Shown here one piece after another: positions 50,257-58,881 of a stretch of 64,000 bases of DNA. The notes under the pieces were generated by a model that saw only the letters and a list, made by a program, of their open reading frames with translations, was not told the DNA's origin and searched no databases. Position 1 is the first letter of the stretch. Every line of letters begins with the position of its first letter. Made by a program: the position numbers and the translations under genes. Where the stretch lies: the NCBI GenBank assembly GCA_002369315.1, contig DFDW01000006.1, positions 50,661-114,660 of the forward strand. Direction: 5' to 3'. Source of the stretch: Ruminococcaceae bacterium UBA3818. Lineage in GTDB: Bacteria; Bacillota; Clostridia; Oscillospirales; Ruminococcaceae.

Positions 50257-50751
50257 ATGCAGACACAAACGACAGACTATCCGGCGGATAAAAAACAGCT
50301 GTACCCGCTGCTGATTTCTCAGCTGTCCGCGTTGGTTGAGGGTGTTCCCCACCGGATTGCAAACCTGGCCAACGCTTCCGCTTTGCTGATGGAAGCATTG
50401 GATGATATTAACTGGGCCGGTTTTTACCTGATGGAAGAGGGACGGCTGGTGTTGGGTCCGTTTCAGGGCCGTCCTGCCTGCATTGAGATTCCGGTGGGAA
50501 AGGGCGTCTGCGGAACGGCGGTGGAAAAAGACGAGATTCTGCTGGTAGAAAATGTCCATGATTTTCCCGGCCACATCGCTTGCGACAGCGCTTCCAACTC
50601 GGAAATCGTCCTGCCGCTTCACGCCGGCCAAAAGGTCGTCGGTGTACTGGATATCGACAGCCCCGTTTTTGCCCGCTTTGATGAAGAAGACCGGAAGGGA
50701 CTGGCTTGCTTCGCGCGGATCGTGGAAAAAATGCTGGAAGAAAATTTGTAA
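50257..50751 (+). CDS. msrC: Free methionine-(R)-sulfoxide reductase (GAF domain)
   Basis: A single GAF-domain enzyme of 164 residues that reduces free Met-R-sulfoxide. It has NWAGFYLMEEGRLVLGPFQGRPACIEIPVGKGVCGTA, containing two of the family cysteines, and HIACDSASNSEIVLPL with the third, followed by VLDIDSPVFARFDEEDR. This full motif set matches fRMsr. GAGGAGG precedes the ATG. It follows rex by 57 bp and may be on the same transcript. Oxidative-damage repair fits an anaerobe. Confidence 0.93.
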   Translation: MQTQTTDYPADKKQLYPLLISQLSALVEGVPHRIANLANASALLMEALDDINWAGFYLMEEGRLVLGPFQGRPACIEIPVGKGVCGTAVEKDEILLVENVHDFPGHIACDSASNSEIVLPLHAGQKVVGVLDIDSPVFARFDEEDRKGLACFARIVEKMLEENL

Positions 50752-50784
50752 TCGCTGCAAAAGAAAACATAAGGCAAAGGAATG

Positions 50785-50825
50785 AAAAAAGCATCTGTGT
50801 GGCCCTGCCGCACAGATGCTTTTTT
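50785..50825 (+). terminator. Terminator after the fRMsr gene
   Basis: AAAAAGCATCTGTG pairs with CGCACAGATGCTTTTTT around a GGCCCTGC loop. Confidence 0.88.
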
Positions 50826-50894
50826 GAGACAATGGAAGCTTACAGGCCGAAAATAGTGCAGTTTGCGCCAAAAAAGAGACAAAAGAACGAAAAT

Positions 50895-50911
50895 ATTGCA
50901 TATTATGCAAT
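50895..50911. promoter_or_regulatory. Palindromic operator candidate upstream of the M20-ABC operon
   Basis: ATTGCATA-T-TATGCAAT is a perfect 17-bp palindrome 37 bp before the -35 box. A partial copy (ATATGCAAAT) follows near 50921-50930. Confidence 0.6.
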
Positions 50912-50947
50912 AAAATGAATAATATGCAAATAAATATGAAAAAACCC

Positions 50948-50976
50948 TTGACAAATGCATTTTAATACGATAATAT
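50948..50976 (+). promoter_or_regulatory. Promoter of the M20 peptidase/ABC operon
   Basis: TTGACA (50948-50953), 17-bp spacer, TAATAT (50971-50976). Confidence 0.75.
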
Positions 50977-51033
50977 ACAGTCAGACGCTCGAACAGAGAG
51001 CAACAGATTTCCAATAATGAAAGAAGAGAAACG

Positions 51034-52266
51034 ATGATTACAGTCGAAGAAATCAAAAAGAAAGTGGCCGACGGCAAAGAAGAGGCTTTGCAGTGTCTGG
51101 TAGAGGCGATTCAGTCTCCCAGCCCTACAGGGAGCGAACTGCCGATGGCGCTGACCATGAAAAAATGGTTGGATAAGCTGGACATTCAGGTCGATACCTA
51201 TGAATATGAAAAAGACCGACCCAACTTTATTGCAAAGTGGAAGGGCAGTCAGGAGGGAAAAACCTTTTTGTTCAACGGACACATGGATGTGTTCCCCGCC
51301 ACGGAAACGGAGGACCCCAGTTATAACGCTTGGTCCGGCGAAATCAAAGACGGCTTTGTTTACGGCCGAGGCACCAGCGACATGAAAGGCGGCGACTGCG
51401 CAGCCCTGATGGCGGTGAAATTCCTCAAAGAGATGGGCTTTGACCCCAAGGGCAGCATCGTGCTGAACTATGTATCCGATGAGGAGAGCGGCGGCGAACA
51501 CGGCATCCTCTCCCTTTTGAAGGATAACCTGATCCAGGCGGATTTTGGAATCAGCATGGAGCCCAGCAGCAAGGATCATCATACGACCGATTTGATGATC
51601 GGCCACGGCGGCGTATATCCGTGCCAGGTGATTGTATACGGCGACGGCGGCCACGCGGCCAAACCTATCAAAGCGGGTGACAAAGACAACAAATACGGCG
51701 GCGAGGACGCAATCAAAAAGGCCATGAAAGCGGTGGCCGCCCTGAATAAACTGGCTGATGAGGTCATCGCCAAAAAGCCGGTGACAGAATATGGTCAATC
51801 CCACATGGCGGTGACCAAAATAAACGCGGGCATCGCGGTGAACAATTATCCGCGGCGAGCCGAAATCTGCATTGACCGACGATATATGCCCAACGAAACA
51901 CCGGAATCGGTGGATGCGGAGATCATTGCCGCGCTGGAGGAGGTCAAAAAGACCGATCCGACGTTTGAATATGAGTTCCACAACCATTATGAGCCGGATA
52001 CCCCTGTATTTGTCAACGACGAAAACAGCGAGATCGTAAAAGCCATCGACGCCAGCTGCGAAGCGGTCTGCGGCAGAAAACCCAAGCACTTCACCAAGGT
52101 AGGCGGATGCGACGTGGCCTATATCAAAAAGGCGATCGGCGGCGATTATCCCTGGTTTGGCCCCGGCACAGATGAAATTGCCTGTGCGGATGAAAAGGTT
52201 TCGATTGAAAATTATCTCAATTGCATTATGGTTTATATGGCCACATTGGTTCAAATGATGGGCTGA
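51034..52266 (+). CDS. M20-family metallopeptidase/deacylase
   Basis: A 410-residue cytoplasmic zinc hydrolase of the ArgE/DapE/YgeY group. Metal ligands and catalytic residues appear in LFNGHMDVFPA, YGRGTSDMKGG, SDEESGGEHG (catalytic Glu-Glu) and the C-terminal part with GGCDVAYIK and GPGTDEIACADEKV. A dimerization domain sits between. It probably cleaves an acyl- or peptide-linked amino acid. The solute-binding protein, permease and ATPase genes follow in the same direction within 40 bp of each other, suggesting that the imported compound is its substrate. The ribosome site (GAAAGAAGAG) is weak. Confidence 0.9.
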   Translation: MITVEEIKKKVADGKEEALQCLVEAIQSPSPTGSELPMALTMKKWLDKLDIQVDTYEYEKDRPNFIAKWKGSQEGKTFLFNGHMDVFPATETEDPSYNAWSGEIKDGFVYGRGTSDMKGGDCAALMAVKFLKEMGFDPKGSIVLNYVSDEESGGEHGILSLLKDNLIQADFGISMEPSSKDHHTTDLMIGHGGVYPCQVIVYGDGGHAAKPIKAGDKDNKYGGEDAIKKAMKAVAALNKLADEVIAKKPVTEYGQSHMAVTKINAGIAVNNYPRRAEICIDRRYMPNETPESVDAEIIAALEEVKKTDPTFEYEFHNHYEPDTPVFVNDENSEIVKAIDASCEAVCGRKPKHFTKVGGCDVAYIKKAIGGDYPWFGPGTDEIACADEKVSIENYLNCIMVYMATLVQMMG

Positions 52267-52305
52267 TCAAGAATAAAACAATATCATATAGCAAGAAAGG
52301 AAATG

Positions 52306-53145
52306 ATGAACACAATGAAAAAGATTTTGAGCCTGCTGATTGCAGCAGTAATGGTATTTACCCTGACCGCTTGCAGCGGTACAACCACCAGCAGCACCCC
52401 TGATAAGAGCGAGGCCGCCAGCGGCACCCAGAGCGCTTCGGAAAGCAAAACGGACGCCGTGCCGGTTTATAAAGCTTTGACAAACGCTACTTTCCCGCCT
52501 TTTGAAACCATCGATGAAAATACCGGTGAAATCATTGGCTTTGATATGGACCTGATTGCCGCGATTGGTGAGGACCAGGGCTTCCAAGTAGAGTTCGTTG
52601 ACATGGCGTTTGAATCTCTGATTCCTGCGATCGAAACCGGCAACGGCGATATCATCGCAGCCGGTATGTGGAGCGGCGACCCGGAGCGTATTGCCAGAGT
52701 AGACTTCTCCGACACTTATTGGGTTGGCGGCGCGGCGCTGCTGGTCAAAACTGATAATACGGCAATCACTTCGATGGACTCTCTGAACACCGAGATGAAA
52801 GTAGCGACCCAGATTGCAACCAACTATGCTGATGACCTGCAGGCGATGGTGGACGAAGGCACCTTGGGCGAAGTCGTGATTCTGGACGGATTTGATACCT
52901 GTGTTCTGCAGCTGATGAACGGTGACGTAGATGCGGTAATGGCCGGATTTGATATCGTAAACTCTTATATGAAACAAAACCCGGATAAACTGAAAGTAAT
53001 CGGCGATGTGGACACTTACGAAGAAATGGGCTTTGCCGTTCAAAAGGGTAATGCCGAGCTGCTGGAAAAAATCAATGCCGGCCTTGCCAATGTAAAAGAA
53101 AACGGTGTCTATGACGAATTGGTCAAAAAATGGAAAATGTCCTGA
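52306..53145 (+). CDS. Amino-acid ABC transporter solute-binding lipoprotein
   Basis: A family 3 extracellular solute-binding protein of about 279 residues, anchored by a lipobox (FTLTACSG) after a typical signal sequence. A Ser/Thr linker precedes the binding domain: KALTNATFPPFETIDENTGEIIGFDMDLIAAIGE, MWSGDPERIARVDFSDTYW and the conserved GYAV-like GFAVQKGNAELLEKINAGL at the end. Three ATGs are close together; 52306 lies 5 nt after AAAGG, with 52303 and 52315 as alternatives. Ligand is probably a polar amino acid or dipeptide-like compound, inferred from the family. Confidence 0.93.
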   Translation: MNTMKKILSLLIAAVMVFTLTACSGTTTSSTPDKSEAASGTQSASESKTDAVPVYKALTNATFPPFETIDENTGEIIGFDMDLIAAIGEDQGFQVEFVDMAFESLIPAIETGNGDIIAAGMWSGDPERIARVDFSDTYWVGGAALLVKTDNTAITSMDSLNTEMKVATQIATNYADDLQAMVDEGTLGEVVILDGFDTCVLQLMNGDVDAVMAGFDIVNSYMKQNPDKLKVIGDVDTYEEMGFAVQKGNAELLEKINAGLANVKENGVYDELVKKWKMS

Positions 53146-53188
53146 TTTTGACAAAAAGAATCACAGCAAGAATGGGAGAGCTTACTAA

Positions 53189-53857
53189 ATGCTATATGTA
53201 AAAGGCTTTTTAGTAGCTTTGCAAGGTGTTCCAGTGACCGTGGGAGTCACATTGATTGCCATGGTCACCGGAGCGGTTCTGGGCCTTGTCCTGGCGCTGA
53301 TGAAGATGTCCAGGATCAAGGTCTTAACTGCGCTTGCAAGCTTATATATCGAAGTAATCCGGGGGACCCCGCTGATCGTACAGGCTTTGATTATGGCTTA
53401 TGGTCTGCCGCAGCTGATGCAGTCTATCGGCATCAATTTCCGCTGGACCTATCTGATTATCCCCGCTATTATCGTATGCGGGCTGAACAGTGCCGCTTAT
53501 GTGGCGGAAGTAATCCGCAGCGGCATTCAGGCGGTGGATAAGGGACAGATGGAGGCCGCGCGGTCTATCGGCATGACAAAAAGACAAGCGATGCAGCTGA
53601 TTGTGATTCCCCAGGCGCTGAAAATCGTTCTGCCGTCGTTCGGCAACGAGTTTGTCAGCCTGATCAAGGAGACCTCCGTGCTCTCCTATGTAGGTGTAGT
53701 GGAAATTCTGCGTAAAGGTGCTTTGTGGAATGCGGCGACATTCAACACCTTTGAAGCGTATATTGGCGTAGCGCTTGTCTACATGCTGCTGACCATCCCC
53801 TCTTCCAAACTGGTCAAGCGACTTGAGAAAAAAATGTCGACCGACAGCGCAAATTAA
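53189..53857 (+). CDS. Amino-acid ABC transporter permease
   Basis: A 222-residue membrane subunit of the HisM/GlnP type with five hydrophobic helices. It has EVIRGTPLIVQALIMAYGLP and the EAA loop EAARSIGMTKRQAMQLIVIPQALKIVLPSFGNEFVSLIKETSVLS, which contacts the ATPase. GGGAG precedes the ATG. It lies between the binding protein and the ATPase genes. Only one permease gene is present, so it probably functions as a homodimer. Confidence 0.95.
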   Translation: MLYVKGFLVALQGVPVTVGVTLIAMVTGAVLGLVLALMKMSRIKVLTALASLYIEVIRGTPLIVQALIMAYGLPQLMQSIGINFRWTYLIIPAIIVCGLNSAAYVAEVIRSGIQAVDKGQMEAARSIGMTKRQAMQLIVIPQALKIVLPSFGNEFVSLIKETSVLSYVGVVEILRKGALWNAATFNTFEAYIGVALVYMLLTIPSSKLVKRLEKKMSTDSAN

Positions 53858-53889
53858 ATGCAAACAGATGCGGAAAAGATGGTGATAAC

Positions 53890-54615
53890 ATGAGCAGCAT
53901 TATCGAGGTAAAAGGATTAAAAAAGGATTTCGGCGCGCTTCAGGTGCTGAAAGGCGTTGACGTATCGATTGAAGAAAATGAGGTCGTTTGCGTCATCGGG
54001 CCCTCCGGCTCCGGAAAAAGCACTTTCCTGCGGTGTCTGAACCGTCTGGAGGAGATTACGGACGGCGAAATTTTAATCGATGGGGTTCACCTGTCAAAAG
54101 ATAACGAAAATGAAGTGCGCACCGAAATGGGGATGGTGTTCCAGAGCTTCAACCTGTTTCCCCACATGTCGGTGCTGGACAATGTGACCATTGGCCCCAG
54201 AAAGGTGCGCAAAGTTGACCGGAAAGAAGCGGAACATAAGGCGCTGGAATTGCTCAGCCGGGTAGGGTTGGCGGATAAGGCGCATGGGTACCCTTCTTCT
54301 CTTTCCGGCGGACAGAAACAGCGTGTAGCAATCGCCAGAGCATTGGCCATGAACCCCAAGATCATCCTGTTTGACGAGCCGACTTCCGCGCTCGATCCGG
54401 AGATGGTAGGCGAAGTCCTGGATGTGATGAAGGGCCTGGCCCATGGCGGTATGACGCTTGTTATTGTCACGCACGAAATGGGCTTTGCCAAAGAGGTGGC
54501 TGACCGGGTGCTGTTTATGGATGAAGGATATATCATCGAACAGGGCACGCCGGACGAGATCTTCAATCACCCCAAAGAGGAACGGACCAAGAATTTTTTA
54601 AGCAAAGTGCTATAA
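53890..54615 (+). CDS. Amino-acid ABC transporter ATP-binding protein
   Basis: A 241-residue GlnQ/HisP-type ATPase. Walker A is GPSGSGKST near residue 38, the Q-loop follows as MVFQSFNLFPHMSVLDN, the signature is LSGGQKQRVAIARAL, Walker B is ILFDEPTSALDPE and the switch His lies in VTHEMGFAKEVADRVLFMDEG. It completes the importer. A strong terminator follows immediately at 54617. Confidence 0.96.
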   Translation: MSSIIEVKGLKKDFGALQVLKGVDVSIEENEVVCVIGPSGSGKSTFLRCLNRLEEITDGEILIDGVHLSKDNENEVRTEMGMVFQSFNLFPHMSVLDNVTIGPRKVRKVDRKEAEHKALELLSRVGLADKAHGYPSSLSGGQKQRVAIARALAMNPKIILFDEPTSALDPEMVGEVLDVMKGLAHGGMTLVIVTHEMGFAKEVADRVLFMDEGYIIEQGTPDEIFNHPKEERTKNFLSKVL

Positions 54616-54616
54616 T

Positions 54617-54648
54617 AAAAAGCCCTCCGGCTATGCGGAGGGCTTTTT
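54617..54648 (+). terminator. Terminator of the M20-ABC operon
   Basis: AAAAAGCCCTCCG pairs with CGGAGGGCTTTTT around GCTATG. Confidence 0.9.
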
Positions 54649-54700
54649 CATTTGGAAGAATGTAAGCGGGACGTCCGAAAAAACGTGCCGGTTTGGCAAA

Positions 54701-55437
54701 TCAAACAACAGAATCAACGGACCATTTTTCCCGGGCTTTGGTCAGAAAACTCATGGCATCCAGCATCAGCTGCGCGCCGTACATGCTGGTCATATTCTGA
54801 TGATCGCAGGGCGGGGAAATTTCCACCATATCCATCCCGACGATGCTGCCTTTGTTCGCGACCGCTTCAATGATTGCCGAAGCTTCTTCGTAAAGCAGTC
54901 CAAAAGGTACGGGAGAGCCGGTGCCGATGGCGATGGAGGGGTCCAGTCCATCAATATCAAAAGAGATGTAGTAATGCTGCGCCTGTGGGATACGCCCGGC
55001 TACCCATTCCACCCCGTTTCGGCGCACTTCGCGAGATGTAATAATGGTGTTGCCATAGGCCTCGTCGTCCTGAAAATCGGAAAGCTGCGAACTGCCGATG
55101 CCCCGAATGCCAATCTGCATGATCTGGTTGATATGGGCCATTTCCGAGGCACGGCGCATGGGACTGCCCGGCCCTTCGGCAATGCCGTGCGGGTTTTTGC
55201 TGAAGTCCAGGTGCGCGTCAAAATGAATGACGCACAGGTCGCGGCAGCAGTCGAAAGCCCGCAGAATCAGAGTGGTGATGGCGTGGTCCCCGCCGATGAC
55301 GAAAGGAATCGCCTTTTTGGAAAGAATTTTCCGAATCGCCGCTTCGCAGTTTTGAAAACTGCGGGTCTGCTCGGTATGCAGGACATCCACGTTGCCGCAG
55401 TCGACGATTTTCCACGAGGATACACAACCCCATTGTC
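54701..55437 (-). pseudogene. Agmatinase/ureohydrolase, N-terminally truncated
   Basis: The reading frame encodes the C-terminal ~240 residues of an agmatinase-type manganese ureohydrolase. Metal-site motifs remain: VIGGDHAIT, HFDAHLDF and SFDIDGLDPS, with the terminal DMVEISPPCD. Family members have ~290-320 residues; roughly the first 70-80 are missing. In this frame a stop codon stands just before the first homologous residues (KIVDCGNVDVLHTEQTRSF), and upstream DNA belongs to a different small membrane ORF in another frame. No ribosome site precedes any in-frame start. A deletion joined the two genes. Confidence 0.8.
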
Positions 55438-55559
55438 AAAATAGGAAAGAGAATCCGAAAGCTTGTAAATCCCATTGGATCTCCCAACGGGAGGTTTACG
55501 TCCAGGATGAGCCCCACAAACCAGGCGGCGACAGTGGGTAAGACGGCTGTAAGATACAT
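55405..55559 (-). pseudogene. Small membrane protein fragment joined to the agmatinase remnant
   Basis: Starts at ATG 55559 with GGGAG 7 nt away. The first ~50 codons encode a two-helix hydrophobic protein (MYLTAVLPTVAAWFVGLILD, then DPMGFTSFRILFPILTMGLCILV). After that the frame runs into out-of-frame agmatinase sequence and becomes basic nonsense. The native C-terminus therefore seems lost at the same deletion that removed the agmatinase N-terminus. The hydrophobic part may still be made. Confidence 0.55.
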
Positions 55560-55720
55560 TTTGATTCTCCCGTTCCCTTTGCTTTTGGCCTGCCGTTTCA
55601 TAGACACATTCTATCATGAAAGCACAAAAAACCAGTTTTGAGGTGCTTTTCCGGTTGCTTTGGGCGTCTCCGGGCATTTGAAAAAGAAAGGGATGAAAGG
55701 CGATGTTGAGAAACGCCTTC

Positions 55721-57154
55721 TTAAGAATGGGAGATGCCGGTTTGGGCAGGCCCCTCCAGCAGATTTCCCTGCCGGTCAAACCGGGAGCCGTGGCAGGGGC
55801 AGTCCCAGCTTTGTTCGTCGGGATTCCATTCCAGCTGGCAGCCCATATGGGGGCAGTGGGGCGAAACAGAAAATGTTTTTCCGCTTTGGTCTTTCAGCAC
55901 GCCGGTTTTCTTGCCGGTTTCCCAAACAACGCCTCCATGCCCTTGCGGGATGGTTTCTGCCGTTTCCCGCGGCACTTGAAAAAAGCGCTTTCCCAATCCG
56001 CGCATCGCCTGTGCTCCTTCTTCCGCTGCCCCGGGGATGCTCTGGGCGGAAAAACGGCCCGGGCGGAAGAGATCCGCATAAGGGTTCTCTTTTGAACAAA
56101 GCTGGTCGCACAGGATTTCGGCGGCGGTCATCGCAGTGGTCATTCCCCATTTTTGAAAACCGGTAGCAATCAGCCAGTCCGGACGGCTCGGAGCGTAGGA
56201 ACCGATGTAGGGGATATGGTCCGGCGTGATGCAGTCCTGAGCGGACCAGGCCGCCGTTTCCCGGCTGTTGGGAAAAAGTTCCCGGGCCTTTTGGCGCAGC
56301 GCCTGATAGCGCCTGCCTTGCCGGTTTTTCCCGGTCCGATGGCTTTCGCCGCCGAACAGCAGCATATTCCGCCAATGACGCAGGGAATAAGAATGTTCGT
56401 CTGCGCCGATCCACATACCCTCCGGCGGGTCTGCGTTTTCCAAGGCCAGGACATAGGAGCGCTCCTGGTGCATTCTGGCAAAGTACATCCCCGGAAAAAT
56501 GATAAACGGATAATGGCAGGCAAAAATGATTTTACTGGCCCAAACTGTTCCCCGGTTGGTTTTGATTTGGTGAGCGTCAACCGAGAGGACAAGGGTGTTT
56601 TCGTATATAGTCAGCTTTTGGGCGAGCGGCGCAATCAGCTTGAGCGGGTGAAATTGCGCCTGGTTTTGGAATTTGACGGCGCCGGCCGCGTCGATGGGAA
56701 AATGAGGCGTTGGGACAAAAGAAGCACAGATCCCCAGTTTTTGGGCGGCAAGCGCCTCTTTTTTCAGCATTTCGGCATTTTGGGAATAAACATATGCGTC
56801 GGTCGTTTCGAAATCGCAGTCGATCTGTTCTTCCTGCACCAAACCGCGGTATGCCTCGATGGCGTTTTCGTTGGCCTGCGCATACAGCCGGGCTTTTTCT
56901 TCTCCCCAATCCTGAATCATGCGATGGTAAAAAAGCCCGTGCTGAGAGGTGAGTTTTGCGGTTGTTTTCCCGGTCTGTCCGCTCGCGATGCGGTTTGCCT
57001 CCAGTACGACCACCGATTTTCCGGTTTTTTGAAGTTTGTATGCGGTTAAAATTCCGGTCATCCCGGCGCCGATGACCGCAATATCCGTTTTGATATCCCG
57101 GTCCAGCGGATTCCTGCGCTCGATGGGGCAAGACGCAAACCAAATGGATTCCAT
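55721..57154 (-). CDS. FAD-dependent oxidoreductase with C-terminal Rieske domain
   Basis: A 477-residue fusion. Residues ~1-385 form a DAO/GlcD-type FAD domain: DIAVIGAGMTGILTAYKLQKTGKSVVVLEANRIASGQTGKTTAKLTSQHG and the later IPYIGSYAPSRPDWLIATGFQKWGMT. The last ~80 residues form a Rieske [2Fe-2S] domain with CPHMGCQLEWN and CPCHGSRFDRQG, supplying the 2-Cys/2-His cluster. The start at 57154 is 8 nt after AAAGGAG; an ATG two codons upstream is too close. Substrate unknown; such fusions occur in many Firmicutes. It is transcribed alone between two other units. Confidence 0.92.
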   Translation of the reverse strand: MESIWFASCPIERRNPLDRDIKTDIAVIGAGMTGILTAYKLQKTGKSVVVLEANRIASGQTGKTTAKLTSQHGLFYHRMIQDWGEEKARLYAQANENAIEAYRGLVQEEQIDCDFETTDAYVYSQNAEMLKKEALAAQKLGICASFVPTPHFPIDAAGAVKFQNQAQFHPLKLIAPLAQKLTIYENTLVLSVDAHQIKTNRGTVWASKIIFACHYPFIIFPGMYFARMHQERSYVLALENADPPEGMWIGADEHSYSLRHWRNMLLFGGESHRTGKNRQGRRYQALRQKARELFPNSRETAAWSAQDCITPDHIPYIGSYAPSRPDWLIATGFQKWGMTTAMTAAEILCDQLCSKENPYADLFRPGRFSAQSIPGAAEEGAQAMRGLGKRFFQVPRETAETIPQGHGGVVWETGKKTGVLKDQSGKTFSVSPHCPHMGCQLEWNPDEQSWDCPCHGSRFDRQGNLLEGPAQTGISHS

Positions 57155-57219
57155 TATCATTTCTCCTTTTTCGGGACTTGTGTTTCTATTTTTCCCGGAA
57201 GAAAGGAGCCTATCCCTGA

Positions 57220-57266
57220 AAAGAGCCGGAAAAGGGGATGTTTTAGCCCTTTTTCCGGCTCTTTTT
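57220..57266 (-). terminator. Terminator after the CPBP protease gene
   Basis: AAAGAGCCGGAAAA pairs with TTTTTCCGGCTCTTT around a GG/CC-closed inner loop. Confidence 0.8.
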
Positions 57267-57301
57267 GTTTCTTCTATCTCCAAATGGTCACCGTTTCCGT
57301 T

Positions 57302-58210
57302 TTAGGGGAGGATGGCCGTTTTTCCTTCTTTTTGGGCGCAGCGTAATCTTTCATCCCCTCTCAGCCGCACCATGCACCAGATGCCGACAGCAATGATCCC
57401 AATGCCGCCGATGGCCCCGGTGGGAAGAGGTCCGAGGAAAGGGTCGCATGCGCCGTTGACCGCAAAGTAAGAGGGGGCTGCGGCAAAAGCGTTCAAAGCG
57501 CCGTGTCCAATGGCGGCGGGAATGGCGCTGCCTGTTTGGATGGTCAGATAGCTGAGAAACATCCCAAAGAAAATGCAGAAGATGACCATTGCCAGAATAC
57601 CGCCCCATGGAGCGGTGGGATAGTCGACGCCGTAATTATGCCCCATGGCAATCATTGGCGCGTGCCACAGGCCCCATATCGCGCCGGAAAGGAGGATGGC
57701 ACGACTGGCGGACATGCTTTGGCAAAGGTGCGGGAGCAGATAACCGCGCCAGCCCAGTTCCTCGCCCAAAGCGAACGGCAGGTTGATGATGCCGCCGGCC
57801 AGCGCACCGACTGCCAGCTGGATGGAAAGGAGGGTTCCGGCATAGGAGCTGTCCATACCCTGCGCTTCCAGCATTTGGGACAAGGTAGTCATATGAGGAT
57901 CAAACTGGTGGGGAAACAGCAGAAAGTAAACGGACGCGCCAATCACGATGAGAGCGGCAGGGCCGATCAGTCCTGCCAGATAATAACGCCAATGGCCTTT
58001 GAAACGAGGCCTTAGATACATCCGGGAAAACCCCTCTTTGCAGACCAGGCGGGTCAACAGGCTGCACAACGCGGGAAGCAGCATGCACAAAGAGAAAGCC
58101 GCCATGCAGACTGTGCTGCCATAAGGAGTGTTGGTGAACATCAGACCGAACACGATGCCATAGGTCAAAACAAAGGTGAAAATCAGATAAACACAAACGT
58201 TTTTCTTCAT
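57302..58210 (-). CDS. CPBP (CAAX-type) intramembrane metalloprotease
   Basis: A 302-residue polytopic membrane protein with the ABI/CPBP motifs: GEELGWRGYLLPHL (motif 1, EExxxR), then WGLWHAPMIAMGHN (motif 2, FxxxH-like) and FGMFLSYLTIQTGSAIPAAIGHGALN (motif 3). The family includes bacteriocin-immunity and regulatory proteases. ATG behind AGGAGG overlaps the end of the SdpI-like gene by 4 bp. Third gene of the sdpR-sdpI-like operon, which supports an immunity or membrane-stress role by association only. Confidence 0.92.
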   Translation of the reverse strand: MKKNVCVYLIFTFVLTYGIVFGLMFTNTPYGSTVCMAAFSLCMLLPALCSLLTRLVCKEGFSRMYLRPRFKGHWRYYLAGLIGPAALIVIGASVYFLLFPHQFDPHMTTLSQMLEAQGMDSSYAGTLLSIQLAVGALAGGIINLPFALGEELGWRGYLLPHLCQSMSASRAILLSGAIWGLWHAPMIAMGHNYGVDYPTAPWGGILAMVIFCIFFGMFLSYLTIQTGSAIPAAIGHGALNAFAAAPSYFAVNGACDPFLGPLPTGAIGGIGIIAVGIWCMVRLRGDERLRCAQKEGKTAILP

Positions 58211-58881
58211 TTATCTTCCTCCTTGTTACCGCATTGGTCCGCAGACAGCTTTTGGTACCACAAATAAGACATAACGGTGGGAATCAGTACCACCAGCAGG
58301 AGCATCCCAAGCATCAGTACAAAGGAGATGTTCGGCGGCAGCCATAAACAGGTCAAAATCATAACAAATCCTGTCAGGAACATCAGAATTCCCGCCAGAC
58401 GATGGGTGCGGTTCCAAACATCGGTATTGGAAAGGGTCCAGGCATTTTTAAACCCGATAAAAAAGTTGCTTTTAAATTTGGGCATCATATTGCCCAGGAA
58501 AAGGAACAGTACGCCGACCAGCATCTGGATGACAATGCCAACCGAAATGCGGCCAGGGAAAAAGCTTTCCGAAACGATAACGAGATTGATAATGAATAGA
58601 AACGCCATCATGAACATGCAAAAATAGTCATAATATTTCCCGAATTTTTTATAACTCTGCTTTCTCGGATCGATTTTCGGCAGAAAGATAAACAAGGCTG
58701 CCAGCAAAAGAGGCAAAGCCGCCATGAAGAGAAAAGTTTCTTTTCCGCTATAAGAAACCGTACCGTTCACATCCCAATGAACGGGGATTTGCTCGGGCAA
58801 AAACGGATAGGTCACCGCACACAGCAAAGGCGACAATACCGCTAAAATCCAAATGATGATCCGATTGTGCCTATTTTGCAT
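58207..58881 (-). CDS. SdpI-family membrane protein
   Basis: A 224-residue membrane protein. The N-terminal DUF1648 segment (YPFLPEQIPVHWDVNGTVSYSGKE) precedes an SdpI domain (MPKFKSNFFIGFKNAWTLSNTDVWNRTHRLAGILMFLTGF). In Bacillus subtilis SdpI confers immunity to the SdpC toxin and, when toxin is bound, sequesters the SdpR repressor. Here it lies directly after an SdpR-like gene with an 11-bp overlap, but no sdpABC toxin genes are in the window. GGAGG precedes the ATG. Confidence 0.92.
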   Translation of the reverse strand: MQNRHNRIIIWILAVLSPLLCAVTYPFLPEQIPVHWDVNGTVSYSGKETFLFMAALPLLLAALFIFLPKIDPRKQSYKKFGKYYDYFCMFMMAFLFIINLVIVSESFFPGRISVGIVIQMLVGVLFLFLGNMMPKFKSNFFIGFKNAWTLSNTDVWNRTHRLAGILMFLTGFVMILTCLWLPPNISFVLMLGMLLLVVLIPTVMSYLWYQKLSADQCGNKEEDK

